In this document: positions 43,823-53,405 of the stretch, piece by piece | Numbering within the stretch: the first letter of the stretch is position 1 | Layout: the number at the start of each line of letters is the position of its first letter | From: Phycisphaerales bacterium UBA7812 | GTDB lineage: Bacteria; Planctomycetota; Phycisphaerae; Phycisphaerales; UBA1924 | Assembly (NCBI GenBank): GCA_002480345.1 | Contig: DLBY01000030.1 | Location: 17,120-81,119, forward strand | DNA: 64,000 nt | Direction: 5' to 3' | The notes under the pieces: generated by a model | The model's input: the letters and a program-made list of their open reading frames with translations, nothing else | What the model was told of the DNA's origin: nothing | Databases searched by the model: none | Made by a program: the position numbers and the translations under genes

Positions 43823-44596
43823 ATGGTACGGCAGCAGACCACACGAATCGGGCTCGTCGCGGCCGCAGTCGCGAGCACGCTCACCCTGAGTTCACGCGTT
43901 GACGCGGGCAACCCGACGAGTCTCTCCGTCGGTCTCTACGCCGACCAGGGCGGGTTCCTGATCGGCCCGGGCGAGGTCGCGGGGTACGCGGTCGGGGAGA
44001 CGGCACATCTGGTTCTGATCGCGGACTACGAGGGCGCCTACTTCGCGGAGATCCGTGCGGACCTGCTCGCGACAGGCGACACGGACGGCGCGACAGCACG
44101 CAACCCCGTTGTCGGCGACTGGAGCCTGCCGCTCGACACACCCCTCCCCGACGGGCCCGATCTCCTCGCCTTTCGGGGCTTCCAGTCCGCGTTGGTCGGG
44201 GGTCTCGATCTGAGCAACCCCGTCGTGATCGGAACATTCGAAGTCGAGTTCAACGGCGGGCCCGTCTTCATGGAATACGCGGTCCGCAGCGCCGACCCGG
44301 ACACGCCGGACGAGGTCTTCGGCGTCGCACCCGACGACGGGATCTTCACCCTCCCGGATCTGTTCGGGCCCGAAGCGTTCGAATCCGTGCGACTCTTCGC
44401 GGGCGGGGGGCCCATCCCCTGCAACGACGCGGACCTCGAAAAGCCGTTCGGCGAACTCGATCTCAGCGATCTGAACGCGTTCGTGACCGCTTTCTCGCTG
44501 GGAGGTGATCGCGCGGACCTCGCGGACCCCGCGGGCGTGTTCGACCTCGCGGATATCCGGGCCTTCGTCGACGCCTTCCTCGCGGGGTGCCCCTGA
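43823..44596 (+). CDS. Secreted protein with dockerin-like tail
   Basis: ATG 43823 follows GGGAAGGAAG. A signal peptide covers about 1-28 (ending near VDAGN). The middle (about 30-195) has a beta-sandwich look and no recognised domain. The last 60 residues carry the two dockerin-like units (ELDLSDLNAFVTAF and VFDLADIRAFVDAF) ending LAGCP. By family it is an exported protein tethered or organised through its tail. It diverges from waaA, and tRNA-Val lies just after it on the other strand. Confidence 0.8.
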   Translation: MVRQQTTRIGLVAAAVASTLTLSSRVDAGNPTSLSVGLYADQGGFLIGPGEVAGYAVGETAHLVLIADYEGAYFAEIRADLLATGDTDGATARNPVVGDWSLPLDTPLPDGPDLLAFRGFQSALVGGLDLSNPVVIGTFEVEFNGGPVFMEYAVRSADPDTPDEVFGVAPDDGIFTLPDLFGPEAFESVRLFAGGGPIPCNDADLEKPFGELDLSDLNAFVTAFSLGGDRADLADPAGVFDLADIRAFVDAFLAGCP

Positions 44597-44628
44597 CCGC
44601 GTCGGACGATCCTCGCGGGGCTGGGAAT

Positions 44629-44701
44629 GGGCGGGCCGGGACTCGAACCCGGGACCCTTCGCGTGTAAGGCGAACGCTCTGGCCAACTGAGCTACCCGCC
44701 C
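44629..44701 (-). tRNA. tRNA-Val (anticodon TAC)
   Basis: The reverse strand folds into a 73-base cloverleaf: acceptor GGGCGGG/CCCGCCC, D arm GCTC…GAGC, anticodon stem TTCGC/GCGAA with loop CTTACAC, and T arm CCGGG-TTCGAGT-CCCGG. TAC reads GTA. It lies between two plus-strand dockerin-tailed genes. Confidence 0.95.
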
Positions 44702-44830
44702 TCGGGTGTCGGCACGATAGCCCGCGTACGCGGATCTCGGACGCGAACCTTGACCCCGGCCGCCCGATGCGGTCCAATGACCGCTTCGGGTTCCAGCCGG
44801 ACCCGCCCGCAACGCCGGAGGAGATGAACC

Positions 44831-45682
44831 GTGCGCACACCGATCGTCCTGACCGTGCTCTCGCTCGCGAGCGCCTCGTTCGCCCTGCCCGACGGGCTCG
44901 TCACCTTCAATGACGGAACCGGGGGCTGGGAAGGCTCTCAGGGCATCGGGGGGGTCGGCACCTTCGTCGATGAAAATGAGGGAAACCCGGCGCCGGGACT
45001 GCACACCGTCTTCAACGACTTTGGGATCACTTTCCGCAACAGCACGAATCCCGAATTCGTCCAGGATCTCTCACAAGTCTTCGGCTTCGCGTTCGGGATC
45101 GATACGAAGGTCAACGACATCGCGTTTTTCGGCACCCCCGTTCCCCGTCCCTGGCTTCTTGAACTCCGCGATTTCGACGCGGGCCCCAATAGCGACCAAT
45201 TCGCGAGCGTGTGGTACAAATTCGCGGACATCAGCGCCGCGACCCACGGCGAGTGGACACGGTTCTTCGTGCAGGTCTCCGAGTCCGACTATGGGAGCAT
45301 GCCCGCGGGCTGGCGTGGCGCCGGCGCCGAGGACCCCGTGACATTCGAGCCCATGTTGCCCGACGGAATTACCTTCGCGGATGTCATCGCGGGGTACGAC
45401 CAGATCGTCGTGACAACCCTGGAGCCCGGGTTCTTCTTCGGATTTACCGATTTCGATGTGGTCGTCGACGACATCGCCCTGACCGTCAACACCGACATCG
45501 TCTCGTGCAACCCCGCGGACCTCGCCGAACCGTTCGGCGTCACCGACCTCGCGGATATCCAGTGCTTCATCTTCTCGTTTACCAACGGGCTCGAACTCGC
45601 GGATTTCGCCGCACCGTTCGGCGTGCTCGATCTCGCGGATATCCAGGCCTTCGTCCAAGCCTTTGTGAACGGCTGCCCCTGA
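44831..45682 (+). CDS. Secreted protein with dockerin-like tail
   Basis: GTG 44831 is preceded by GGAGGAG. A signal peptide (about 1-18, ending SFA-LP) is followed by a beta-rich domain to about residue 220. This domain resembles planctomycete proteins with a choice-of-anchor layout, but no enzyme signature is visible. The tail has two dockerin-like units (VTDLADIQCFIFSF and VLDLADIQAFVQAF) ending VNGCP. An unpaired Cys within the first unit is unusual for this tail. It is exported; the function is unknown. It converges on ogt with 11 bases between. Confidence 0.8.
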   Translation: MRTPIVLTVLSLASASFALPDGLVTFNDGTGGWEGSQGIGGVGTFVDENEGNPAPGLHTVFNDFGITFRNSTNPEFVQDLSQVFGFAFGIDTKVNDIAFFGTPVPRPWLLELRDFDAGPNSDQFASVWYKFADISAATHGEWTRFFVQVSESDYGSMPAGWRGAGAEDPVTFEPMLPDGITFADVIAGYDQIVVTTLEPGFFFGFTDFDVVVDDIALTVNTDIVSCNPADLAEPFGVTDLADIQCFIFSFTNGLELADFAAPFGVLDLADIQAFVQAFVNGCP

Positions 45683-45693
45683 CGCCCACACGA

Positions 45694-46290
45694 TCAGGAC
45701 CGGGAGAACAACCCGCGGCCCACGACCGCTTGCTCGTGCTCGAGGAGCCACTGCTTCGTCTGCAGCCCGCCTCCGTAGCCGCGCAGGCCCCGGGTGGACC
45801 CCACCTCACCGTCGTACGAGGCGTCCACCACGCGGTGGCACGGGATGAGAAGCGACACGCGGTTGCGACCCGACGCAAGCCCGACGGCGCGAGACGCGGT
45901 CGCCTTCCGTCCGAGTGACCGAGCGAGCCCGCCGTAGGTGGTGGTCTCTCCGAACGGGATCCGGCGCATCGCGTTCCAGACCTCGTGCTGAAAGCGTGTC
46001 CCGGGCGCACAAATCGGGACGGAAAAGGCCCGCCTGCTGCCATCGAAGTACTCTCCGAGTTCCCGCTCGAGTCGGTCGAGCATCGAGGATCCCCCGTGGA
46101 CGGTGTCGGCGACGAAGACACCGCCGAAGTAGGACTCCAATTCCGCGAGTTCTCGCGCCCGCCGATCCGTATCGCCCAGTTCGAGGAGGCATACGCCGCC
46201 CGGCTCATGGGCCGTCAGGCCTGGCTCGACGATGCCCGCAAGGATCGGGCCGACCGGTGAGGAGAGATCGCGTCGGAGAAGCTGGGGCAC
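45694..46290 (-). CDS. ogt: Methylated-DNA–protein cysteine methyltransferase
   Basis: Repairs O6-methylguanine by moving the methyl group onto its own Cys. The active site IPCHRVV is clear, with GETTTYGGLARSLG (DNA-binding helix) and the N-terminal RRDLSSPVGPILAG, where family members begin. GTG 46290 therefore gives a natural length of about 198 residues; the open frame to 46344 adds unrelated sequence. No strong ribosome site is seen. It converges on a dockerin-tailed gene and follows the VCBS gene on the same strand. Confidence 0.93.
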   Translation of the reverse strand: MPQLLRRDLSSPVGPILAGIVEPGLTAHEPGGVCLLELGDTDRRARELAELESYFGGVFVADTVHGGSSMLDRLERELGEYFDGSRRAFSVPICAPGTRFQHEVWNAMRRIPFGETTTYGGLARSLGRKATASRAVGLASGRNRVSLLIPCHRVVDASYDGEVGSTRGLRGYGGGLQTKQWLLEHEQAVVGRGLFSRS

Positions 46291-46364
46291 GCCTCGAAAT
46301 GTAGCAGGTTTCGCGCCGGAGGCCCGTGCCGCTCGACTGCGCACCCCGGGGGTGCTCGCGTTCG

Positions 46365-47975
46365 TCAGGGCCGCGGCGCGATCTCGAACGCCCAGCCCGC
46401 TTCATAAATGCGCAGCGTTTGGGTCTTGCCGACGAACAGTTGGCTCTGCACCACCCCGCTCGGCCATTCCACGGTGATGCGACCAACCCCTCCCGCGTGG
46501 GCCCCGAGCCCGAAGTGAGCGGTCCGCTCGTTCTGCCCGAGGAAGCCGCTCCCGCCGTCGACCTCCCAGACGATCTGATGGTCGGGGCTCGCGAGATCGG
46601 GTGTGACGGTGATGAACGCACCGATCCCGTCCCGATTCGATTGCCGACCAACAAGATCCACCCGCAGCGCCGCACGCGCGTTGCCGCCGTCGTTGCGGTA
46701 AAGGATCGGCGCGTCCATGTGGTTCGCGATGACGATGTCCAGGTCGCCGTCGTTGTCATAATCGAGATGAACAAGGCCGCGCCCCTGCAGGCGATCGATA
46801 ATCCCCGCGGCTTCCGAGATATCGGTGAACACACCGTTGTCGTTGCGCCAGAGCACCGTGCGGTCGTCGAACCACCCCGCCCCGTTGTACCCGTTGGTGG
46901 CGATCAGGTCGAGATCACCGTCGTTGTCAAAGTCGAAGAACGAGGTCCCCCACCCCCACCGCGCGTCGCGTACCCCGGCCTCCTGGGTGACATCCGTGAA
47001 CTGGCGGTCTCCGTCGTTGCGATACAGGCGATTCCACCCGCCGAACCCGGTCGGCGGTGCATCCGGATCCGCGGTGATATTCGAGATGAACCAGTCGATG
47101 TCCCCGTCGCTGTCGTAGTCCCCGAAGGTCGAGCCCATGCCGTTGAAGTCCGTGCCGACCCCCGCAGGGATCGTGCCGTCGGTGAAGGTCCCGTCGCCGT
47201 CGTTCCAGAAGAGCTGGCTCGTGTTAAAATCCGACGCGATCGCCAGATCGAGATGACCGTCGCGGTCCAGGTCGACAAAGCGCGGCGTGAATCGGAACGA
47301 AACAGATCCGCGGTAGATATTCAAACCGGCCGCGACGGTGACATCTTCGAAGAACCCGGGAGCCGAGCCCCCGAGATTCCTGAACAACCTCGACTGGCAA
47401 TTCGTCGCGAGCCTCCCCCAGTCGCAGGTCATCAGGTCGAGAAAGCCGTCCCGATCAAAGTCACCGAAGGTCGCGCCCTGACCGTTGCGAAAAGTCCCGT
47501 TCGCGAGTGCCGCCGCCCGCCCCGTCCCGGCGTCGGTAAAGAAGCCCGTCCCGTCGTTCAGGTAGAGATAGTTGCGAGTCCCCGAGCAGGTGGTCATGTA
47601 GAGATCAGCGTCACCGTCGTTGTCGATGTCCGCCGACACCACGCCGTTGGTCAGCGTCGGCGTCGTGAAGCCCGCCGCCTTCGTCCGCGCCTCGAAGGTC
47701 CCGTCGCCCTGATTTCGATAGAAGATGTCCGTGCCGTTGAGCCTCGTGAAGACCAGGTCGGTCCACCCGTCGCCGTCGAAGTCCGCCGCGGCGACCCCGC
47801 CTGTGAAAAACGAAGAACTCGCCAGGTCGACGATCAGGTCTGGTCGGGTCTGCGTGTGCCGGATCCCGGCAGCCGCCGCGACATCAATGAAGGTCTGGGC
47901 CGTCGCAACGCAAGAGGGAAGCGAAGCAAGCAGGGCCCCTGTCCCATACAGGATGCCCCGCCGATCGCGGTTCAT
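46365..47975 (-). CDS. Secreted VCBS / ASPIC-UnbV (CRTAC1-like) protein
   Basis: About 536 residues with a signal peptide-like N-terminus (basic MNRDRRG, hydrophobic ILYGTGALLASLPSCV). Eight or so FG-GAP/VCBS loops of the form DxDxDGxxD (for example ADFDGDGWTDL, ADIDNDGDADL, DYDSDGDIDW) form a beta-propeller that binds calcium. A C-terminal ASPIC/UnbV domain (…VDLVGRQSNRDGIGAFITVT, VEWPSG) completes it. Unlike the protein at the start of the window it lacks the dockerin-like tail. ATG 47975 is chosen as the first Met before the signal sequence. Extracellular adhesion or matrix function is likely. Confidence 0.9.
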   Translation of the reverse strand: MNRDRRGILYGTGALLASLPSCVATAQTFIDVAAAAGIRHTQTRPDLIVDLASSSFFTGGVAAADFDGDGWTDLVFTRLNGTDIFYRNQGDGTFEARTKAAGFTTPTLTNGVVSADIDNDGDADLYMTTCSGTRNYLYLNDGTGFFTDAGTGRAAALANGTFRNGQGATFGDFDRDGFLDLMTCDWGRLATNCQSRLFRNLGGSAPGFFEDVTVAAGLNIYRGSVSFRFTPRFVDLDRDGHLDLAIASDFNTSQLFWNDGDGTFTDGTIPAGVGTDFNGMGSTFGDYDSDGDIDWFISNITADPDAPPTGFGGWNRLYRNDGDRQFTDVTQEAGVRDARWGWGTSFFDFDNDGDLDLIATNGYNGAGWFDDRTVLWRNDNGVFTDISEAAGIIDRLQGRGLVHLDYDNDGDLDIVIANHMDAPILYRNDGGNARAALRVDLVGRQSNRDGIGAFITVTPDLASPDHQIVWEVDGGSGFLGQNERTAHFGLGAHAGGVGRITVEWPSGVVQSQLFVGKTQTLRIYEAGWAFEIAPRP

Positions 47976-48149
47976 TTGCCTCAGAGCGCAACACATGCCT
48001 GAACTCCCTCATCCATGAACAACCCCGAGACCGAGTCCGAACGCCCAACTCAGACCGATGACAACCCCGAGAACCCGATCAGAAATCGAATATCGAGCCA
48101 ATCGTCCCAGTCTAGTCGATCTCCTGTTCGATTCACACCCGTAACAGCA

Positions 48150-48178
48150 TTGCGATGGTCCAGCTGTTGTGATACATC
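48150..48178 (+). promoter_or_regulatory. Possible sigma-70-type promoter for the PEP-CTERM gene
   Basis: TTGCGA at 48150-48155 and TACATC at 48173-48178 are separated by exactly 17 bases, about 80 bases before the start codon, in a locally AT-richer stretch. Both boxes are only partial matches to consensus. Confidence 0.35.
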
Positions 48179-48257
48179 TTGAATAGCCCCCGGCGTGGGG
48201 GTTGAGGTTTATCTGTTTTTCCGCAGCGTCCCGCTGCACTCGTGAGGAGTTAGGATA

Positions 48258-48878
48258 ATGAGAGAGAAGCTCGCTCTTGCGTCGATCGCGCTCGCCACGG
48301 CGTCGCTGACCGCGTCCGCCGGTCTGCTCGCTAACGCCGGGTTCGAGGAGGACATTTTCGGCGACTTCCCGCCGATCTCCGGCTCGTGGGTTTCGTTCAG
48401 CGCTGACGGTGATCAGTTCGCCGGTGCTGATATCGCGTTCTCCAGTTCCGCGATGGCGCGGACGGGCGCACGGTCGATGGAACTCGGCCTGACCGTCGCG
48501 AACAGCTTCGCCGGCGCGTTCCAGGATGTTGGCGGCCTGTCCGCCGGTCAGGAGTGGACCTTCGGCGGTTGGCACAAGTCGCTCGGCGTCGCCGGTGGCA
48601 CCGAGATTCGCATCGAATGGCGCGACTCGGTCAACGATGTCGAGATCAGCCGGACCGGCAACCTCGCGCCGACCGTCGGGAGCGATTGGGAAGAGTTCGC
48701 GCTGACCGACTTCGTCCCCGCCGGCGCCGATACCGCCCGCGTCGTCTACGCGATCCAGAGCTTCGGTGCAGGCATCGACCAGTCGGTGTTCGTGGACGAT
48801 GTCTACTTCGTCCCCGCCCCGGGTGCCCTCGCCCTGCTCGGGCTCGGCGGACTGACCGCCACCCGTCGCCGCCGCTGA
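48258..48878 (+). CDS. Secreted PEP-CTERM-like protein
   Basis: A 206-residue exported protein with a signal peptide (about 1-21), a beta-sandwich carbohydrate-binding-like body, and a C-terminal sorting tail. The tail reads VPAPGALALLGLGGLTATRRRR, that is PxP, a short hydrophobic span and an Arg cluster, as in PEP-CTERM proteins processed by an exosortase. No exosortase gene lies in this window. GGAG stands before ATG 48258. A perfect terminator follows, and serS converges. Confidence 0.85.
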   Translation: MREKLALASIALATASLTASAGLLANAGFEEDIFGDFPPISGSWVSFSADGDQFAGADIAFSSSAMARTGARSMELGLTVANSFAGAFQDVGGLSAGQEWTFGGWHKSLGVAGGTEIRIEWRDSVNDVEISRTGNLAPTVGSDWEEFALTDFVPAGADTARVVYAIQSFGAGIDQSVFVDDVYFVPAPGALALLGLGGLTATRRRR

Positions 48879-48906
48879 ACGCGACGACACTCCGTTTTCT
48901 GAAAAG

Positions 48907-48938
48907 AAAACGCCCCGGCTCAGGCCGGGGCGTTTTTT
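48907..48938. terminator. Bidirectional Rho-independent terminator
   Basis: AAAACGCCCCGGC pairs perfectly with GCCGGGGCGTTTT around loop TCAG, and two more T's follow. It lies between the convergent PEP-CTERM gene and serS and can serve both. Confidence 0.92.
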
Positions 48939-48959
48939 CGTTTCTGAGCACCGCGGGTC

Positions 48960-50369
48960 TCAGCCGATCCGCTCGATCCCGTTCATGTAGGGACGAAGCA
49001 CCCGGGGCACGCTGACGGACCCGTCCGCGTTCTGGTGGTTCTCGAGGATCGGGATCAGGATCCGCGGGCTCGCAGCAACCGTGTTGTTCAGAGAGTGGCA
49101 GAAGGTCGTCGCCCCCTGCCCCGCCTCACCACCGCCGCGATACCGCATATTCAGACGCCGGCACTGGTAGTCATACAACCGGCTCGCGGAGTGCGTCTCC
49201 CCGAACTCGCCCGATGGCACGCCGTCCGCGTCGGGCTCGCCCCGCCCCGGCATCCAGCACTCGATGTCGATCATGTCCGCGTTCTTGACGCCCAGATCGC
49301 CCGTGCAGCACTGCAGCAGGCGGTACGGGAGTTCGAGGCTCTGCAGGAACGCCTCGACAAACCCGATCATCTTCCTGTGCCACTCCCGGCTCTCCGCCTC
49401 GTCGTTCTTGCAGATCACGACCTGCTCGACCTTGTCGAACTGATGGATCCGGTACAACCCCGCGGTGTCCTTGCCCGCGGCCCCCGCCTCGCGCCGGAAG
49501 CAGGTCGAGACCGTGACATACCGGATGGGAAGGCTCGCCTCATCGAGGATCTCGTCCTGGTGAAGGCCCATCAGCCCGACCTCACCTGTTCCCGTCAGGA
49601 ACAGATCGTGACCGGAACCGCGGGCCGTCTCCTCGATGTGGTACGCCTGATCACGCCCCGCCGGGAAGAACCCCGTGCCGACCATCGCCTCTTCCTTCAC
49701 GATCACCGGCACCGACATCGGGGTGAACCCGTTCGTGTCGGCCATGAAGTCGATCGCGTAGCGCAAGACCGCCTGGTGCAGTCGCATGCCCATCCCGGTG
49801 AGAACATACGAGCGAGTCCCCGCGAGCTTGACGCCGCGCGGGAAGTCGACCAGTCCGAGTCGATCGCACAGCTCGATATGCGTCAGAGGCTTGAACCCCC
49901 GGTTCTCGTGGAACGACTTGTCCGCGTCCCAGCCATCCGGCGACCAGCGACGGAGCTCGATATTGTCGTCCGCAGACTCCCCGACCGGGACATCCTCATC
50001 AGGCGGAAGAGGGACACTCAGCAGGATCTCGTCGAACTCCGGCTTGATCGCGTCGATCGTCTCCTGGAGAGACTGGATCTTCTCCTTCAACGCCGCGGGC
50101 GCGGCCTTGATCGCGTCCACCTCCGCCTGGATCCGCGTCCGCTCGTCGCCCTCCGCCTTCTTGAGCTGCCCCATGAGCGGCCCGATCTTCGCACCGGTTT
50201 CCTTGGACAGCCTGTTCTGCTCGGCACGGAGCGACTCCTGCTCGCTCAGCGCCTCGCGCCGCTTGGTGTCCAGTTCGAGCAGCCGATCGATGTCCACCGC
50301 CATCTGCTTGCGCGCAGCACCGGTGCGATAACGGTCGGGGTTCTCACGCAGGTCTTTCAGGTCGATCAT
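48960..50369 (-). CDS. serS: Serine-tRNA ligase
   Basis: Charges tRNA-Ser and tRNA-Sec. The N-terminal coiled-coil arm (about 30-105, rich in K/E/L) leads to the class II core. There, TGTGEVGLMGLHQDEIL, CFRREAGAAGKDTAGLYRIHQFDKVEQ (motif 2, given in parts) and the C-terminal NTVAASPRILIPILENHQ (motif 3) are clear. 469 residues is typical with a slightly longer loop around motif 2. ATG 50369 is chosen from the normal N-terminus MIDLKDLRENPD; the frame opens 45 bases earlier. Confidence 0.97.
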   Translation of the reverse strand: MIDLKDLRENPDRYRTGAARKQMAVDIDRLLELDTKRREALSEQESLRAEQNRLSKETGAKIGPLMGQLKKAEGDERTRIQAEVDAIKAAPAALKEKIQSLQETIDAIKPEFDEILLSVPLPPDEDVPVGESADDNIELRRWSPDGWDADKSFHENRGFKPLTHIELCDRLGLVDFPRGVKLAGTRSYVLTGMGMRLHQAVLRYAIDFMADTNGFTPMSVPVIVKEEAMVGTGFFPAGRDQAYHIEETARGSGHDLFLTGTGEVGLMGLHQDEILDEASLPIRYVTVSTCFRREAGAAGKDTAGLYRIHQFDKVEQVVICKNDEAESREWHRKMIGFVEAFLQSLELPYRLLQCCTGDLGVKNADMIDIECWMPGRGEPDADGVPSGEFGETHSASRLYDYQCRRLNMRYRGGGEAGQGATTFCHSLNNTVAASPRILIPILENHQNADGSVSVPRVLRPYMNGIERIG

Positions 50370-50495
50370 GGGACGGCAGTGTAAGAACCTCAACGCCGCG
50401 AATCCGGCCGCCACCCCGGCCCGATCATGCTCTTGAGGGGTTTTCTTTCGCCCACGGGAGCGTCAAGTGCGATCCCCCACCGATTCGGAGCACCC

Positions 50496-51488
50496 ATGAA
50501 CGCCGCCATGCCTGTCTGCCTCGCCCTGTCCGCCGCCGCTGCGATCGCCGTCTCACCCATCCCGGACCGGCTCGCCCTCGTCCCCAACGAGATCGTGATC
50601 GGCTTCGACGAGCCCGACGCGGCAAAGGACTGGATCACCGTCAACGACAATGTCATGGGGGGCCGATCGGTCGGCGGGTTCACCGTTCAAGAGGGCCGGC
50701 TCGTCTTCGAGGGCGCCACCAACACCAACGGGGGCGGCTTCAGCTCCATCCGCACACGCACCGACAATCTCGACCTCGACGGCACCGACGGCATGCTCTA
50801 CCGCGTCAAGGGCGACGGGCGGACCTACATCGCCGCCCTCCGGAACGGCGCGCGGGCCGGACGCTTCGACATCTCCTACTGGGCCGAGTTCGACACCACA
50901 GGCGAGTGGCAAACCGTCCGCATCCCGTTCGACGCGTTCGTCCCGACCTTCATGGGCCAGGACATCACCGGACGGGCCCCCGCGTTGCGGGCCGAGGACG
51001 CCGAGGGCGCAGCCTTCTATATCTACGACAAGAAGGACGGTCCATTCCGCCTCGAGATCGAGTGGATCGGGACCTATCGCGCCGACGATCAGGAAACCGA
51101 GGGGGGCGCGATGCCGAGCGAGCACGCCGCCTCACCCGCCACGCACGGAGATCGGGCAAGCCCCCCCTCACCGAGCGCCGAGTCGATTCGCACCTGGGCA
51201 ACCGCGGTGCTTAGCGGCGCGATCGAGCGGGGCGTCCCCCGCTTCAACGCGGGCGATCCCGGCGCCTGCGCCGATCTCTACGAGATCGCGATCGCTTCGC
51301 TGATCACCAGCCCCGCGCCGCTGCCCGAAGACGCCCGAGCCCTGCTCGCCAGCGGCCTCCGCTCAGGACAAGCCGCCCAGTCCCACGAGGATCGCGCGTG
51401 GGCGTACCGCTACGCGATGGACGCAGCGCTCGAACGCCTGATGCCGCGTATGGTCCATTCTCCTGACCGCTCCGCACGAGCAGACTGA
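50496..51488 (+). CDS. CIA30-domain protein with C-terminal extension
   Basis: A CIA30/NDUFAF1-like beta-sandwich domain covers about 30-205 (WITVNDNVMGGRSVGGFTV… and FRLEIEWIGTYRAD). In bacteria such domains occur in periplasmic or secreted sugar- or cofactor-linked proteins; the mitochondrial member helps complex I assembly. A signal-like N-terminus (about 5-20) suggests export. After about residue 215 a disordered linker and a helical region of about 90 residues are added, with no match I know. ATG 50496 is preferred. It diverges from serS. Confidence 0.8.
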   Translation: MNAAMPVCLALSAAAAIAVSPIPDRLALVPNEIVIGFDEPDAAKDWITVNDNVMGGRSVGGFTVQEGRLVFEGATNTNGGGFSSIRTRTDNLDLDGTDGMLYRVKGDGRTYIAALRNGARAGRFDISYWAEFDTTGEWQTVRIPFDAFVPTFMGQDITGRAPALRAEDAEGAAFYIYDKKDGPFRLEIEWIGTYRADDQETEGGAMPSEHAASPATHGDRASPPSPSAESIRTWATAVLSGAIERGVPRFNAGDPGACADLYEIAIASLITSPAPLPEDARALLASGLRSGQAAQSHEDRAWAYRYAMDAALERLMPRMVHSPDRSARAD

Positions 51489-51543
51489 GCCGCTCGCCGG
51501 CTGCCGACGGCAGCGGTATCGCACGCCATACTCTGGAGTCAAC

Positions 51544-51912
51544 ATGCCCCCCGCCGCCAGTCCCCACAAGCCGACCGTGTCCTTCGCGATCGCGATGATC
51601 CTCCTCGGCGCTGCCATCTATCTGCTCACGGGCATGGAGAGCCTGACCGCGCTCATCCCCGCCTTTGCCGGTCTTCCGATCCTCCTCTGCGGCCTGCTCG
51701 CCGCGAAAGCGAGGCGGCCCGCACTGATCGCGGCCCTGGTACTCTCGATTCTCGGATTTCTGGGCCCCTTGGGCAGGATCATCCCAACCGCCGCAAAGGG
51801 CGAACTCGCTTTGAATCCGGCATTCGCGAGCCAGCTTGTCTTTATGGGTCTCACCGGCATCCTCGCGGTCGTGCTGATCCTCGCGATCCGCCGGCCGACC
51901 CAGCCCGCGTGA
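51544..51912 (+). CDS. Small membrane protein
   Basis: The 122-residue product has four hydrophobic segments (about 12-30, 35-52, 60-78 and 93-114) separated by short loops, one holding KARRP. It is a small polytopic membrane protein with no recognised family. It lies 55 bases after the CIA30 gene on the same strand and before rmuC. Confidence 0.7.
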   Translation: MPPAASPHKPTVSFAIAMILLGAAIYLLTGMESLTALIPAFAGLPILLCGLLAAKARRPALIAALVLSILGFLGPLGRIIPTAAKGELALNPAFASQLVFMGLTGILAVVLILAIRRPTQPA

Positions 51913-51983
51913 GACCCACAGACTGACGACGCGCCGGCAGTGTGCGAGTCATCCCGGGCCTGCCCCCCGCTAACCTGTTGGGC

Positions 51984-53405
51984 ATGGAGACCGTCTCAAT
52001 CATTCTGGGGATTGCGCTGCTCGCATCGGTCGGCGCCGTGATCTGGCTCGCCCTTGGCAAAGCACGGGCCGCCGAAGCCGCCGCGACCGCTCGGGCCGAG
52101 GCCGACCAGGCCCGCCGCGACGCGGATCTCGCCGAGTCCCGACGCACCGAGGATGTCGGCAAACTGGAGAACATCCAGCAGTCGCTACGGCAGCAACTCG
52201 ATGAAGCGGACGCGTCCTCCCGTTCGCTCGAGTTGGAACTGAGCCGGGAACGGGAGCAGCGTGACGCCGACCGACGCCTGCACGCCGAGCGGGAGCAACG
52301 CCTCCGCGAAGAACAGACCCGCTTGCAGAACTGGCTCCGCGAGCGAGAGACCGAGCTCGCCGACAAGTTCGCGAAGCTCTCCAGCGAGGCGCTCGATGCG
52401 AACACCAAGCGGTTCATCGAACAGGCGAAGGAGTCGTTCGCGCAGCAGATGAAACTCGCGGAGGGCGATCTCGACAAGCGCCGCCAGGCGGTCGACGCGA
52501 TGGTGAAACCCATCGGCGAGACGCTGGAGCGAACACAGGAACGACTCGCGAAGCTCAGCGAGCGTGTCGAGATGACCGCCGCCGCGAGCGAAGCCCTCCG
52601 CGACGAGACCGGCAAGCTCACCCGCGCCCTCAGCCGCCCCGAGGTCCGGGGCCAGTACGGCGAGATCCAACTCCGCCGCGTCGCGGAGCTCGCGGGGATG
52701 ACGAGCTACTGCGACTTCACCGAGCAGACGAGCAGCCGCGACGGCGAGGGCACCCTCCATCGCCCCGACATGATCGTTAATCTGCCCAACGACCGCCGCA
52801 TCGTTGTCGACGCGAAGACCAACACCTACGCCTATGTCGAAGCCGTCAACGCCCACACCGATGACGAGCGTCAGCGACACCTCGACAGATTCGCCAAGCA
52901 TGTCGCGGACCAGGCCAAGAAGCTCGGGGACAAGAAATACTGGGACGCGATCGAGGGTACGAGCCCCGAGTTCGTCGTCATGTTCGTCCCGGGCGACCAC
53001 TTCATCGACGCCGCGCTCCAGCGACAGCCCGATCTGATCGACACCGCCGCATCGCAGAATGTCATCCTCGCCAGCCCCGCGACACTCATCGGGCTGCTCC
53101 GCGCCGTCGCGGTCGGCTGGCGCGAACACGCGCTGACGGAGCAGGCCCGCGAACTCTTCGTCCTGGGCAAGGAACTCCACGAGCGCGCCGCCGTCGCGTT
53201 CTCTCACATCGAGAAGCTCGGCAGATCGCTGGAGCAAGCGACCAACCGCTACAACGACGCGGTCGGCTCCATCCAGACTCGCCTCGTCCCCACACTCCGA
53301 CGGTTCGAGGACGCCGGTGCCAAGAGCGCCAAGGACACACCCGAACTCGCGGAAATCAACACCCTCCCGCGCGCAGGCCTCCCGGTGCCGGATGAACCGC
53401 GCTGA
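51984..53405 (+). CDS. rmuC: DNA recombination protein RmuC
   Basis: A 473-residue membrane-anchored coiled-coil protein thought to limit DNA inversions. A single N-terminal span (about 4-24), a long coiled coil (about 25-180, rich in R/E/Q) and the RmuC nuclease-like domain follow (LSRPEVRGQYGEIQLRRVAELAGM, DAKTNTYAYVEA, FVPGDHFIDAAL, ASPATLIGLLRAVAVGWREH, in parts). The Asp and Lys of the core are kept. ATG 51984 is chosen as the first Met before the span. Confidence 0.95.
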   Translation: METVSIILGIALLASVGAVIWLALGKARAAEAAATARAEADQARRDADLAESRRTEDVGKLENIQQSLRQQLDEADASSRSLELELSREREQRDADRRLHAEREQRLREEQTRLQNWLRERETELADKFAKLSSEALDANTKRFIEQAKESFAQQMKLAEGDLDKRRQAVDAMVKPIGETLERTQERLAKLSERVEMTAAASEALRDETGKLTRALSRPEVRGQYGEIQLRRVAELAGMTSYCDFTEQTSSRDGEGTLHRPDMIVNLPNDRRIVVDAKTNTYAYVEAVNAHTDDERQRHLDRFAKHVADQAKKLGDKKYWDAIEGTSPEFVVMFVPGDHFIDAALQRQPDLIDTAASQNVILASPATLIGLLRAVAVGWREHALTEQARELFVLGKELHERAAVAFSHIEKLGRSLEQATNRYNDAVGSIQTRLVPTLRRFEDAGAKSAKDTPELAEINTLPRAGLPVPDEPR

